Part shown: in pieces, positions 34,062-41,419 of the stretch | Numbering within the stretch: position 1 is the first letter of the stretch | Layout: every line of letters starts with the position of its first letter | Assembly: GCA_003223115.1 (NCBI GenBank) | Contig: QHXW01000362.1 | Coordinates: forward strand, 1-41,419 | From: Acidobacteriota bacterium | GTDB lineage: Bacteria > Acidobacteriota > Terriglobia > Bryobacterales > Bryobacteraceae | Direction: 5' to 3' | Length of the DNA stretch: 41,419 bases | The notes under the pieces: model-generated | The model's database searches: none | What the model saw: only the letters and a program-made list of their open reading frames with translations | Told to the model about the DNA's origin: nothing | Program-made: the position numbers and the translations under genes

Positions 34062-35858
34062 TCAGGGACGGCTTCGCAGGATTGCCTCCGCGTTCACCAG
34101 CGCCTGTGCCGCTCTCTGATTGTTCGGATTGATCGCCAGCCCTTGCCGAAAATCCTTGATGGCTCCCTGCAGATCGCCCATGTTTTGACGCACGCCCCCA
34201 CGGTACACGTACGTCATTTCAAAATTCGGATTGAACTGCTCCGCCCGCGCCAGCGCCTCCAGCGCCTCCGCATTTCTCCCTTGCTTGCCGTACACCATTC
34301 CGATCTGGGAATACACGTGCGCCGTGGGATTCATGGCGGCCGCCTGTTTCAATTTGGTCAGCGCTTGATCGGGCTGATTCAACTGGTCGTACGCCAGCCC
34401 CCAGTCAATGAACAGCCGGTCATCGGGCTTCTGGAGCTGAGCAACCTTTTCGTATTGTGGAAGGACTTTCGCGTAATCGCCCCGGTCATAGTAAGCTTGC
34501 GCCAGCTGAAAATGCGCGCGGGCGTTGCCGGGTGATTTCGCGACCGTGTCCTCCCATAACACCACCGCATCGGTCCAGACAACATTGCGGCGATTCGTAG
34601 CAATGGCCGCCAGCAATAGCACCGCGGCCATGGCTGCCATCCACTTCGGTTGCCTGACGTCAACACGCCGCAGACATTCGAGCGTAATCAACAGCAGGCC
34701 GATCATCGAGAGGTATAGCCTTCGTTCCGCTACCGGATCCTTGATTGGAATGAATGATGACGTTGGTGCCATCAGAATCAGAAAGGTAAAAAATCCATAC
34801 GCTGCCAGTGGATACTGCCTGCGGTAGTAAAATGCCGCAGCCACCGCCGCCACGATTGCGACCAACCCGAAAATTGCGCCGTGCTCCAGCAGGCTGTGGG
34901 AAATCGGAAAATCGTAGTCGATGTCCAGACCCGCCGGAAACAAAAAGAGCCGTATGTATACCCAGAACGCGCGGCACTCGGTGATGAAATATTGATACCA
35001 GGTGAGGTCCTTGATGGCGAATCCCGCGGTTTCCGCCCCACGCAGTTTCCTCAGCAGGAACATTCCCAACGCGGCCGCGCTAATCACCACAGGCGCATAG
35101 AGCCGCCAGTTTCGCCGTATGCCCTGAAATGAAAACGGCGGATTCCAGAAATAATCCGTGAGCAACAGCAATGCCGGGAGAACCACCGTGTGCTCTTTGG
35201 TCAGCGCGGCTGCAGCGAATAGAGCCAGCACTCCAGCCGCTCTCACCCAGGAAATTGCCGTCGAGCGCCTGTAAAGAAAAACAGCGAACGCCGTGAAGAA
35301 AAACAGAACACTCAGATTTTCTGAGCGGCTGGCCACGTAGCCTACGGCTTCCGAGTTCACCGGATGAAACAAAAACAGCGCGCCCGCAAACCCCGCCAGA
35401 ATGTCCCGCCGCCTGCGCTCCACACCGGCAAAATCCAAAAGCTTGAGCGTGATCAGGAAAATGAGAACCGCGTTTGCCGCGTGAAACAAGACATTGAACG
35501 CGTGATAAGAACCCGTCTCCAGACCGGAAATCCGATAGTTGATCCAGTAGCTGAACATCAGCAGGGGCCGTACTCCGGCCAGCCAGGCCCTCAGCGCATC
35601 CAGCGGAAAGTTCGGGACACTGAACGGCAGGTAATTATCGTCGAACAGGAACGGGCCATTTAGCGAAGGCCCATAAACTTCGAAGGCCGCAATCAGCATT
35701 CCCGCTAATGCCAGCGCGTACGGCCAGTATTTCTTGCGCGGCGGCTCGGCTGCCCGCACGGCTTTCGCTCTGCTCCGCAATCCGGCCGCTCGAGCTCCAC
35801 CTGCGCTCCTGGCACTAGCCGGCGCCGTCTTTCGAGACTCCTGCCCTTTTGTTTTCAT
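34062..35858 (-). CDS. Multi-pass membrane protein with C-terminal TPRs, TMTC-like (putative protein O-glycosyltransferase)
   Basis: A 598-residue protein. A basic N-terminal tail precedes roughly ten hydrophobic helices (about 46-410), then tetratricopeptide repeats to the end (ARAHFQLAQAYYDRGDYAKVLPQYEKV in parts, AHVYSQIGMVYGKQGRNAEAL, FRQGLAINPNNQRAA). The lumenal-loop motif FDDNYLP near the first helix has the acidic pair seen in GT39/PMT-type GT-C enzymes, and LFHPVNSEAVGYVASRSE is the conserved second loop of TMTC1-4-like proteins. Animal TMTC proteins are O-mannosyltransferases; in bacteria the role is inferred. Neighbouring polyprenyl-phosphate sugar synthase and DUF2304 genes fit a lipid-linked donor. 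Confidence 0.85.
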   Translation of the reverse strand: MKTKGQESRKTAPASARSAGGARAAGLRSRAKAVRAAEPPRKKYWPYALALAGMLIAAFEVYGPSLNGPFLFDDNYLPFSVPNFPLDALRAWLAGVRPLLMFSYWINYRISGLETGSYHAFNVLFHAANAVLIFLITLKLLDFAGVERRRRDILAGFAGALFLFHPVNSEAVGYVASRSENLSVLFFFTAFAVFLYRRSTAISWVRAAGVLALFAAAALTKEHTVVLPALLLLTDYFWNPPFSFQGIRRNWRLYAPVVISAAALGMFLLRKLRGAETAGFAIKDLTWYQYFITECRAFWVYIRLFLFPAGLDIDYDFPISHSLLEHGAIFGLVAIVAAVAAAFYYRRQYPLAAYGFFTFLILMAPTSSFIPIKDPVAERRLYLSMIGLLLITLECLRRVDVRQPKWMAAMAAVLLLAAIATNRRNVVWTDAVVLWEDTVAKSPGNARAHFQLAQAYYDRGDYAKVLPQYEKVAQLQKPDDRLFIDWGLAYDQLNQPDQALTKLKQAAAMNPTAHVYSQIGMVYGKQGRNAEALEALARAEQFNPNFEMTYVYRGGVRQNMGDLQGAIKDFRQGLAINPNNQRAAQALVNAEAILRSRP

Positions 35859-35867
35859 GCAAAATTA

Positions 35868-36218
35868 TTAGCCGGCGTTCTTCAACGATTGAACGTGGTA
35901 TTCCAGAATCGCCACGCGCTGCGCGAGCGCGATGTTGTCGTCCTTCAACTGCGAGATGATCACCGAGAATCGATAAAAAATCACCAGAAACAAGCAGCCA
36001 GTCAGTAGCACCAGCGCCAGTGGAGGATAGGTGACGCCAATCAGATCGGCGATCGAGTGCAGGAGCCCCCGCGCCCGCGACAGAATCAATAACGCGAGAG
36101 CGGCCATCAGCCAGCTCACCGAATACTCAACCCGGATCCTGGCGCGCCGCACCGAAACCAGCACCAATAAAATGAGCAGCGCGCTCAAACCTGTCATCAC
36201 ATTCAAGAGGCGGTCCAA
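35868..36218 (-). CDS. DUF2304 small membrane protein
   Basis: A 116-residue protein with three hydrophobic helices (LSALLILLVLVSV, SWLMAALALLILSRARGLL, LALVLLTGCLFLVIFYRFSVII) and a short C-terminal coiled coil (QLKDDNIALAQRVAILEYHVQSL), the usual DUF2304 layout. DUF2304 genes usually sit next to DPM1/GtrB-type GT2 genes, here one base downstream of that gene's stop, and are thought to partner or anchor them. Precise function unknown. Confidence 0.88.
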   Translation of the reverse strand: MDRLLNVMTGLSALLILLVLVSVRRARIRVEYSVSWLMAALALLILSRARGLLHSIADLIGVTYPPLALVLLTGCLFLVIFYRFSVIISQLKDDNIALAQRVAILEYHVQSLKNAG

Positions 36219-36219
36219 T

Positions 36220-36960
36220 TCACGACCTCCCAGGCTGCTTGGGCGCGCGCCGTTCGTATTTCAGCACGTTGACGAACACACCCAGCAGCACATGAACAAT
36301 ATAGTAGATGGATTTCAGCGGCGTGATGGATGAACGCCCGCTCTTTCGCGGCAACATGCGGCACGGTACTTCCTCGAAGTGGAAACGCCGGCGCTGCAGC
36401 ACCACTAAAGTCTCAATTTCCGGATATTCCAGCGGGAAACTTCGGCTGAACACTCCTAAGGCATTCCTGTTGACGCCCACAAATCCGGATGTCGGGTCGT
36501 GGACTGCCTTGCCTAATATCGGCCGTAGCACCATCCGGAAAAAACGGGAGCCCAGTGCGCGCACCATACTCGTGTGCTCGCCGTTTCCATTGATGAATCG
36601 CGAACCGATGACCATCTCGCAGCCCGACGAATGCAGCGTTTCGAAAATCCGTGGAATGTCCGCCGCGTCATGTTGGCCGTCACCGTCCACTCGAATCACA
36701 TACTGATAGCCCAACTCGAATGCCAGCTTGTAGCCGGCCTGCACGCATCCCCCGAGTCCCAGATGGTGCGGCAACGAGAGCACCTCCGCGCCCGCTCCGC
36801 GCGCCACCGTCACCGTCGCATCTGAGGAGCAATCGTCCACCACCAGCACCGGTACATCCGGCATAACGCGGTTAACATCCGCGACTACGTTGCCAACCGC
36901 ACCTTCTTCGTTGAATGCCGGCACGATGACCAATAGCGACTTGCCGTTCGGACTCATCAC
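36220..36960 (-). CDS. GT2 glycosyltransferase, polyprenyl-phosphate sugar synthase-like
   Basis: A 246-residue GT-A enzyme: VIVPAFNEEGAVGNVV, VVDDCSSDATV, RVDGDGQHDAADIPR (metal-binding DxD and catalytic Asp) and DPTSGFVGVNR, followed by a C-terminal segment with SIYYIVHVLLGVFVNVLKY that may dip into the membrane. It resembles DPM1/GtrB enzymes that move mannose or glucose from a nucleotide sugar to undecaprenyl phosphate. It starts inside the end of the next upstream GT2 gene (4-base overlap) and is followed by DUF2304. It probably supplies the lipid-linked sugar for the TMTC-like protein. Confidence 0.92.
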   Translation of the reverse strand: MMSPNGKSLLVIVPAFNEEGAVGNVVADVNRVMPDVPVLVVDDCSSDATVTVARGAGAEVLSLPHHLGLGGCVQAGYKLAFELGYQYVIRVDGDGQHDAADIPRIFETLHSSGCEMVIGSRFINGNGEHTSMVRALGSRFFRMVLRPILGKAVHDPTSGFVGVNRNALGVFSRSFPLEYPEIETLVVLQRRRFHFEEVPCRMLPRKSGRSSITPLKSIYYIVHVLLGVFVNVLKYERRAPKQPGRS

Positions 36961-37970
36961 AGCTCCGCCACCCGGCGCGCCTTGATCGAATGTGCCCGCA
37001 GCAATCTGGCGAAGTCCGATGCCGTCAGTCTCGCGCGACGCTTGATCTCACGCCGCTTGCGCCACAGCGCGCCTGAATTCATGAGTAAGGCCCAGTGCGC
37101 CCGGAACACGATCAGTGCCAGTTGGAGAGAGCTATTACCTTCCCTGCGAAACTGCGCTGTTGTCCCGCGGCCTAGGGACATCGATCGCAAGTGCCACCAG
37201 TAGCGCGCCAAAGTCACGAACGGTGCTCGCCACAGCATTCTTGCCGGGAAATTTTTCAGCAGCACGAAGAGGCGGTTCCGCTCCACCTGGTAAGCCTTCA
37301 ACCTCGAGGCGCGCCCCGCGGAATGCGAATAGTGATGCTCCACAATCGCGCGCGGCGTGTAGATGCACTTCCACCCCGCCCGCTGCGCGCGCAAACCAAG
37401 GTCGGTGTCTTCGCAGTACAGAAAGAAATCTTCATCAAACAGCCCAATCTCGTCCAGCATCGCCCGGCGATAAAGCGCAGCCGACGCACTCGGAAACAGG
37501 ATTTCCTCTTCTACATTGAAATCGTCCGGTGGATACAGGTGCCCGCGCTGCTTGCTGCTTCCATCGCCGCAGATCACCATGCCCGCTGAATCCAACTGGT
37601 CTTCCGCGTACAGACGCACCTGCGACGCGCACATCCCGGCTTCTGGATGCGCCTCCGCCGCCGCCAGCAGCGATTCCAGCCATTCTGGGTGCGCCACAGC
37701 GTCATCATTCAGCGGAGCCACGAACGGCGAGTTGCTTTTCCTGAATCCCAAGTTGACCGCCGTCGCAAACCCCACGTTCGCTCCCGGTTCGACGACCGTC
37801 GCGCGGAACTGGCTGCCCACCGCCTGCTGCGCCAGACCTTTTCCGCTGTTGTCCACAATCATCACTTCAAAATCGCGCCGCGTCTGCTTTTCGAGCGCGC
37901 CCAGGCACTCCAGCAGCTTCTCGTCTGCCGATAAGGTAGGAATCACGACGGTAACAACGGCGCCGGGCAA
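36957..37970 (-). CDS. GT2 glycosyltransferase, rhamnosyltransferase (WbbL)-like
   Basis: A 337-residue GT-A enzyme. VVTVVIPTLSADEK opens the fold, PLNDDAVAHPEWL holds the DxD-like pair, and LYCEDTDLGLRAQRAGW is the typical acceptor-side ED motif of WbbL-like enzymes; the C-terminal ~80 residues are basic and helical. The start is TTG at 37970, four codons after an in-frame TAG, with no ATG before the conserved strand, so no longer start exists. First gene of the cluster that runs to 32860; 39 bases after the FG-GAP gene. Confidence 0.9.
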   Translation of the reverse strand: MPGAVVTVVIPTLSADEKLLECLGALEKQTRRDFEVMIVDNSGKGLAQQAVGSQFRATVVEPGANVGFATAVNLGFRKSNSPFVAPLNDDAVAHPEWLESLLAAAEAHPEAGMCASQVRLYAEDQLDSAGMVICGDGSSKQRGHLYPPDDFNVEEEILFPSASAALYRRAMLDEIGLFDEDFFLYCEDTDLGLRAQRAGWKCIYTPRAIVEHHYSHSAGRASRLKAYQVERNRLFVLLKNFPARMLWRAPFVTLARYWWHLRSMSLGRGTTAQFRREGNSSLQLALIVFRAHWALLMNSGALWRKRREIKRRARLTASDFARLLRAHSIKARRVAEL

Positions 37971-38009
37971 TCCACGATTCTAGCAAGCCCGCGAAAACCG
38001 CCTCGTACA

Positions 38010-39191
38010 CTACCGGGCTCCCAGATTTTCGTACCACTTCAAATTCGCGGTTGCCGATCCGATGCACGCGACGTCGGTTCGGCCATCACCGTTCAGATCC
38101 GCCACCGCGCACGCCGCCGCCGCTATACCGCCATCATCCAGCACCCGTTTCGACCAGTGCCCGCCGCCCTTGGCATCATCGGCGTAATACACAAATACGC
38201 TGCGGCCTTTTCCGCGGAATCCGGCGATGATCTCGTCGTTTCCATCGCCGTTCAGATCCGCCGTACAGATGGTGTGGCCGTCCACCAGCGAATCATCCAA
38301 CACGCGCCGCGTCCAGTGTTTGCCGGCCTGCGTATACATCACCACTTGATTTCCATGCCACGGCTCAATTGCCGCGAAGTAACGCCCCTTGCTCAGCCGT
38401 CCCACTGCAACGTCGCTCGAACCGCATTTGGGCCACGGCGTCGGGTCCCCTTTGGAGATCTCCGTCCGCTTCCATTTGCCGTTTTTTCCCGATTGGTACA
38501 GATCAATCCCCACAAAACTCGCTGTCAGGATGTCCTCGCGGCCATGACCCTCCCAGTCCACGATGTAAATCCCGTGCACCACACCTTCGTTTTCATCGCC
38601 GGTCAGTTCCCGTTTCCATTCTCCCGGCCGATAGAACACCAGCGGCGTGTGATCGCGGTAATCTGGCGCTTCCGCGCGCGGCCCCAGGAGCGGCGCATTG
38701 ACCAGCACTTTTTTTCCATTGCCGCAAACATCGGCCCAGCGCAGCCTATGCGATGTAGGCAGCCGGTCGATCTCCGTCGCCTTCCACGGACCTCTTGGAT
38801 CGCCGTCGTGATGCACAATCGAAACCACACCGGCGCTTTTCTTCGTCTCTTGCGCGAACTCGCTCGCCAGCGCGATCTCCGGAATCCCGTCGCCGTCGAT
38901 ATCCCACGCTGCGCAGTTGATCATGCGCGACATCCCGCCCACAATTACATGCCGCTCCCACGTTGGGTTCTCGTACCACACCAGCTCCGGCATCCCGCTC
39001 GCCAGCGCGATCACGTCGGGCTTGCCGTCATGGTTGATATCCGCGACCACTACTTGGTAGCCGCCCCTGAGACCTGTAGCAATCGTGTGTTCGGTGAATC
39101 GGACTGGCGGTGCTGCGCGCAATGCGACTGAAACGGTGAGCAGAAGGAAGCCGCTGTACCGGTGCCGCGCGGAAAAACTGGCGTACCGCAA
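38010..39191 (-). CDS. Exported FG-GAP/VCBS repeat protein
   Basis: A 393-residue protein with a signal peptide (SGFLLLTVSVALRAAPP). Four calcium-binding FG-GAP loops are clear: DINHDGKPD, DIDGDGIPE, DLNGDGNDE and DLNGDGRTD, each following an integrin-like propeller blade; LVWYENPTWERHVI and LKWYENLGA are matching strands. It should form a seven-bladed propeller acting outside the cytoplasm, for carbohydrate or protein binding; no catalytic site is visible. The start is TTG 39191, as no in-frame ATG or GTG precedes the signal peptide. Only 23 bases separate it from the divergent MetE-like gene, so the two promoters must overlap the neighbouring coding ends. Confidence 0.86.
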   Translation of the reverse strand: MRYASFSARHRYSGFLLLTVSVALRAAPPVRFTEHTIATGLRGGYQVVVADINHDGKPDVIALASGMPELVWYENPTWERHVIVGGMSRMINCAAWDIDGDGIPEIALASEFAQETKKSAGVVSIVHHDGDPRGPWKATEIDRLPTSHRLRWADVCGNGKKVLVNAPLLGPRAEAPDYRDHTPLVFYRPGEWKRELTGDENEGVVHGIYIVDWEGHGREDILTASFVGIDLYQSGKNGKWKRTEISKGDPTPWPKCGSSDVAVGRLSKGRYFAAIEPWHGNQVVMYTQAGKHWTRRVLDDSLVDGHTICTADLNGDGNDEIIAGFRGKGRSVFVYYADDAKGGGHWSKRVLDDGGIAAAACAVADLNGDGRTDVACIGSATANLKWYENLGAR

Positions 39192-39214
39192 GCCCCAGTA
39201 TAGAATGAATCCTG

Positions 39215-40210
39215 ATGGCCATCCGCACCACCGTCGTAGGCAGTTATCCTGTACCGCATTGGCTCCTGGGTGACTCCTCCCGCACAGCCCTGCGCGATGC
39301 GATCATGGTCGTCCTCAAGACCCAGGAACTGGTCGGCATCGATGTCGTCGCCGATGGCGAGCTGAACCGTTTTAATCCCAGCCATCCGGAAACCAACGGC
39401 ATGATCGATTATTTCGTCAGCCGCATGAATGGCATTCAGACGCGCTTCTCCATCACGGACCTCGAAAAATTCCGCGCCGATCAGGGTGTGGCCTATCGCT
39501 CCGAGCCCGCCGGCATCGTCACCGGTGAAATCGGCGAAGGCACGCTCAACCTGCCACGCGATTACGACCTTACCCGCTCGCTCACTGCCCGCACGCTCAA
39601 GTTCACCTGCACCGGCCCGCATATGCTGGCCAAGGTACTCACCGACCGGCATTATGGCGAGCGCCCCAGGCTCGCAATGGCTATTGCAGACGTGCTGCGG
39701 CGGCAACTTGAGTTGGTTGGCGCTGAGGTCATCCAGCTCGATGAGGCCAATATCAGCGGCCACCCGGAAGACCGTGAATGGGCGCTTCCCGCCATCAATC
39801 ACGTGCTCGGAGGCATTCGGGGCGAGCGCGCCGTGCATGTCTGCTTCGGCAATTACGGCGGCCAGTCCGTTCAGAAAGGTTTCTGGAAAGATCTGATGCC
39901 GTTTTTCAATTGCCTCAAGGTCCATCATCTGGTCCTCGAGTTCGCACGCCGTGGCTATGATGAACTCGAAGCCTTTCGCGATCTCGACCCGCACATCGGA
40001 CTCGGCTTGGGTGTCATCGATATCAAAGACAACGCAGTTGAGGAGCCTGAGCTGATTGCGCGCCGTCTCGAGCACGCGTCGAAGACACTTGGACCGGAGC
40101 GCGTGCGCTATATCCATCCCGATTGTGGCTTCTGGATGCTTCAGCGCAGCGTCGCCGATGGCAAGATACGGGCACTCGTCGAGGGCCGCAATCTGTTTGA
40201 AGGCCGCTAA
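39215..40210 (+). CDS. Stand-alone MetE C-terminal-type (cobalamin-independent methionine synthase family) protein
   Basis: A 331-residue TIM barrel matching only the C-terminal half of MetE. VVGSYPVPHW and DVVADGELNRFN open the barrel, and VIQLDEANIS is the substrate-side motif. The zinc ligands of MetE are recognisable as HVCFGNYGG (His-x-Cys) and HPDCGFWMLQ (Cys). Methyl-THF-binding N-terminal domain is absent, so the methyl donor must differ: short or core MetE proteins use other donors such as methylcobalamin carriers, or act in other thiol-methyl transfers. The sequence continues to a repeat at 40211. Start ATG 39215 has no strong ribosome site. Confidence 0.88.
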   Translation: MAIRTTVVGSYPVPHWLLGDSSRTALRDAIMVVLKTQELVGIDVVADGELNRFNPSHPETNGMIDYFVSRMNGIQTRFSITDLEKFRADQGVAYRSEPAGIVTGEIGEGTLNLPRDYDLTRSLTARTLKFTCTGPHMLAKVLTDRHYGERPRLAMAIADVLRRQLELVGAEVIQLDEANISGHPEDREWALPAINHVLGGIRGERAVHVCFGNYGGQSVQKGFWKDLMPFFNCLKVHHLVLEFARRGYDELEAFRDLDPHIGLGLGVIDIKDNAVEEPELIARRLEHASKTLGPERVRYIHPDCGFWMLQRSVADGKIRALVEGRNLFEGR

Positions 40211-40298
40211 TTTTCGTAGAATAGGCTTCGTGATGTGGTGGGACAGGCGCTTCCGCCTGTCTTGCTCCCGTTTTCGTAGAATAGGCATTCTTGCCTGT
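40211..40298. repeat. Intergenic repeat element, copy 2, with doubled 16-mer
   Basis: TTTTCGTAGAATAGGC occurs at 40211-40226 and again at 40271-40286, exactly 60 bases apart. The first is followed by TTCG and a hairpin, the second by ATTCTTGCCTGT. Compared with copy 1 (24989-25067), the GAATAGGCTTCG, GCATTC(C/T)TGCCTGT and GACAGGCG...CGCCTGTC modules are all shared but in different order. Confidence 0.7.
40242..40261 (+). terminator. Strong hairpin within repeat, terminator-like
   Basis: GACAGGCG (40242-40249) pairs perfectly with CGCCTGTC (40254-40261) around a CTTC loop. It lies 31 bases after the MetE-like stop. No T-run follows directly, so rho-independent termination is only possible; the identical stem in repeat copy 1 points rather to a mobile or REP-type hairpin. 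Confidence 0.4.
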
Positions 40299-40314
40299 GC
40301 GCTGATCACAACCC

Positions 40315-41325
40315 ATGCATTCTCCGATCAAGCTCGCCGCCGTCAGCCTCTTCGCAATGGCGCTTACCACCACCTCCCCGCATTTGATCAACATGAACCA
40401 GCTCACTTTTGGTGGGCAAAATGCCGAAGCCTATTGGTCGCCCGACGGCACGCGGCTCATTTTCCAGACCACGCGCCCACCTTACCAATGCGACCAGATC
40501 TTCATCATGAATGCCGACGGTTCCGGCCAGCACCTGGTTTCGACCGGCAAAGGCCGCACCACCTGCGGTTACTTCCTGCGCGACGGCAAGCACATCGTCT
40601 ACGCATCCACGCACGAAGCCGGCGAGTCGTGTCCCCCGGCAGCGGACCGTAGTAAAGGTTACGTCTGGGCCGTGTATCCCGGTTACGACGTCTATCTCGC
40701 CACTGATACCGGCAGCATTTTGAAGAAGCTCACGGATACTCCGGGCTATGATGCTGAAGCTACCGTTAATTGGAAAACCGGAAAGATCGTCTACACGTCA
40801 CTCGCGTCCGGCGATCTGGATCTATGGACCATGCGCATCGACGGGTCGCACAAGCAACGCATCACCAAAAAAGCTGGATATGACGGTGGCGCTGTGTTCT
40901 CGCGCGATGGCAGGAAACTCGTGTGGCGTGCGAACTACCCGCCGAATGCCGCCGCGATGACGCGCTACAAAGAGTTGCTCGCCGATAATCTGACTTCGCC
41001 CATGAAGGTGGAATTGATGGTTGCCGATGCAGGCGGCAAGAACGCGCACGCAATTACGAGCTTCGGCTGCGCCAGCTTTGCCCCTACATTTACGCCGGAT
41101 GGCAAGAAAATTCTCTTCGCGTCAAATAAGAATCACTGCGACAGCCGCCAGTTCGAGCTGTTCTTCGTCAACCTCGATGGCTCGGGGCTCGAGCAGGTCA
41201 CTGATTTCGGAGGCTTCACCTCTTTCCCCGAATTCTCACCCGATGGCAAGAAGCTGGTCTTCTGCTCCGACCGCAACGCCAAAGAGCGCTACGAGTTCAA
41301 CATCTTCGTCGCTGACTGGCAGTAA
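40315..41325 (+). CDS. Exported TolB-like PD40 beta-propeller protein
   Basis: A 336-residue protein with a short signal peptide-like N terminus (LAAVSLFAMALTTTSP). Repeated PD40 strands are visible: YWSPDGTRLIFQT, FLRDGKHIVYAS, FSRDGRKLVWRA, FTPDGKKILFASN and FSPDGKKLVFCSD, and the linking MNADGSGQHL, MRIDGSHKQRI and VNLDGSGLEQV turns. This is a six-bladed TolB-type propeller without the TolB N-terminal domain. Such exported propellers are abundant in acidobacteria; a binding or peptidase-accessory role is possible, function unknown. It starts 16 bases after repeat copy 2. Confidence 0.88.
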   Translation: MHSPIKLAAVSLFAMALTTTSPHLINMNQLTFGGQNAEAYWSPDGTRLIFQTTRPPYQCDQIFIMNADGSGQHLVSTGKGRTTCGYFLRDGKHIVYASTHEAGESCPPAADRSKGYVWAVYPGYDVYLATDTGSILKKLTDTPGYDAEATVNWKTGKIVYTSLASGDLDLWTMRIDGSHKQRITKKAGYDGGAVFSRDGRKLVWRANYPPNAAAMTRYKELLADNLTSPMKVELMVADAGGKNAHAITSFGCASFAPTFTPDGKKILFASNKNHCDSRQFELFFVNLDGSGLEQVTDFGGFTSFPEFSPDGKKLVFCSDRNAKERYEFNIFVADWQ

Positions 41326-41329
41326 ATCA

Positions 41330-41341
41330 GCATTCCTGCCT
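41330..41341. repeat. Repeat core GCATTCCTGCCT, copy 3 (partial)
   Basis: The 12-mer is identical to 25019-25030 and one base different from 40285-40296. It sits 4 bases after the stop of the TolB-like gene. The hairpin part is not seen before the window ends. Confidence 0.55.
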
Positions 41342-41419
41342 TCTGGTCTGTGACTTCTCCCTGTTTGAACACGACAGCCCGGGTTGGCCGCAATATGGAC
41401 GCTGGTCTAGAGGAGTGCT

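Noticed and set aside
38157-39131. 324-codon plus-strand frame
   Set aside because: Antisense of the FG-GAP protein, whose four calcium loops fix the true frame.
39050-40309. 419-codon open frame on the minus strand
   Set aside because: It lies antisense to the MetE-like gene, whose conserved motifs are on the plus strand, and its own translation matches no recognisable family pattern.

Overview
The window looks like a chromosome segment of an Acidobacteriota bacterium, most likely of the Bryobacterales/Solibacter type. The signs are two large ABC-type permeases with no ATPase beside them (the acidobacterial duplicated orphan permease, ADOP, family), DUF1501 and DUF1549/DUF1553 proteins, a cytochrome c/WD40 protein, FG-GAP and PD40 propeller proteins, high G+C, and short intergenic repeats built around a GCATTCCTGCCT / GACAGGCG...CGCCTGTC core. 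Species identity is inference. No rRNA, tRNA or CRISPR array was seen.

Layout. Bases 1-1719 (+): the end of a DUF1501 protein and two tandem stand-alone receiver proteins. Bases 1722-3342 (-): a broken BON-domain lipoprotein gene, a fumarylacetoacetate-hydrolase-fold enzyme and an orphan Phd-type antitoxin. Bases 3413-13659 (-): one eight-gene, mostly overlapping operon: DUF1501, DUF4258, DUF2283, DUF1549/DUF1553 cytochrome, cytochrome c/WD40, PPC-domain protein, ManA-like cupin and a D-psicose/tagatose 3-epimerase-type isomerase. It joins exported redox proteins to cytoplasmic sugar enzymes. Bases 13928-16680: a tiny zinc-ribbon protein (+), then phosphomannose isomerase, an aminotransferase and coaD (-).

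Bases 16928-23733 (-): a glycan island with wecB, an alpha/alpha-toroid protein interrupted by an in-frame TAG, a radical SAM/SPASM protein with a C-terminal beta-sandwich, a GT2-GT4 fusion glycosyltransferase and a methyltransferase. Bases 23781-26154: an M20 peptidase, a gene-poor stretch with a repeat, and a small acidobacterial hypothetical gene. Bases 26275-31332: a divergent ADOP permease pair, one intact and one heavily decayed. Bases 31507-39191: a zinc-finger/low-complexity protein facing a second glycan or protein-glycosylation cluster (GT4, TMTC-like TPR membrane protein, DUF2304, polyprenyl-phosphate sugar synthase-like GT2, WbbL-like GT2) and an FG-GAP protein. Bases 39215-41325 (+): a stand-alone MetE C-terminal-type methyltransferase and a TolB-like propeller protein.

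Several genes are broken (BON lipoprotein, toroid protein, second ADOP, perhaps a VapC remnant). This suggests ongoing gene decay, though local sequence or assembly errors cannot be ruled out from the sequence alone. The strongest candidates for new biology are the radical SAM/toroid/GT-fusion glycan island and the DUF4258-DUF2283 pair embedded by 4-base overlaps in the DUF1501-DUF1553 operon.
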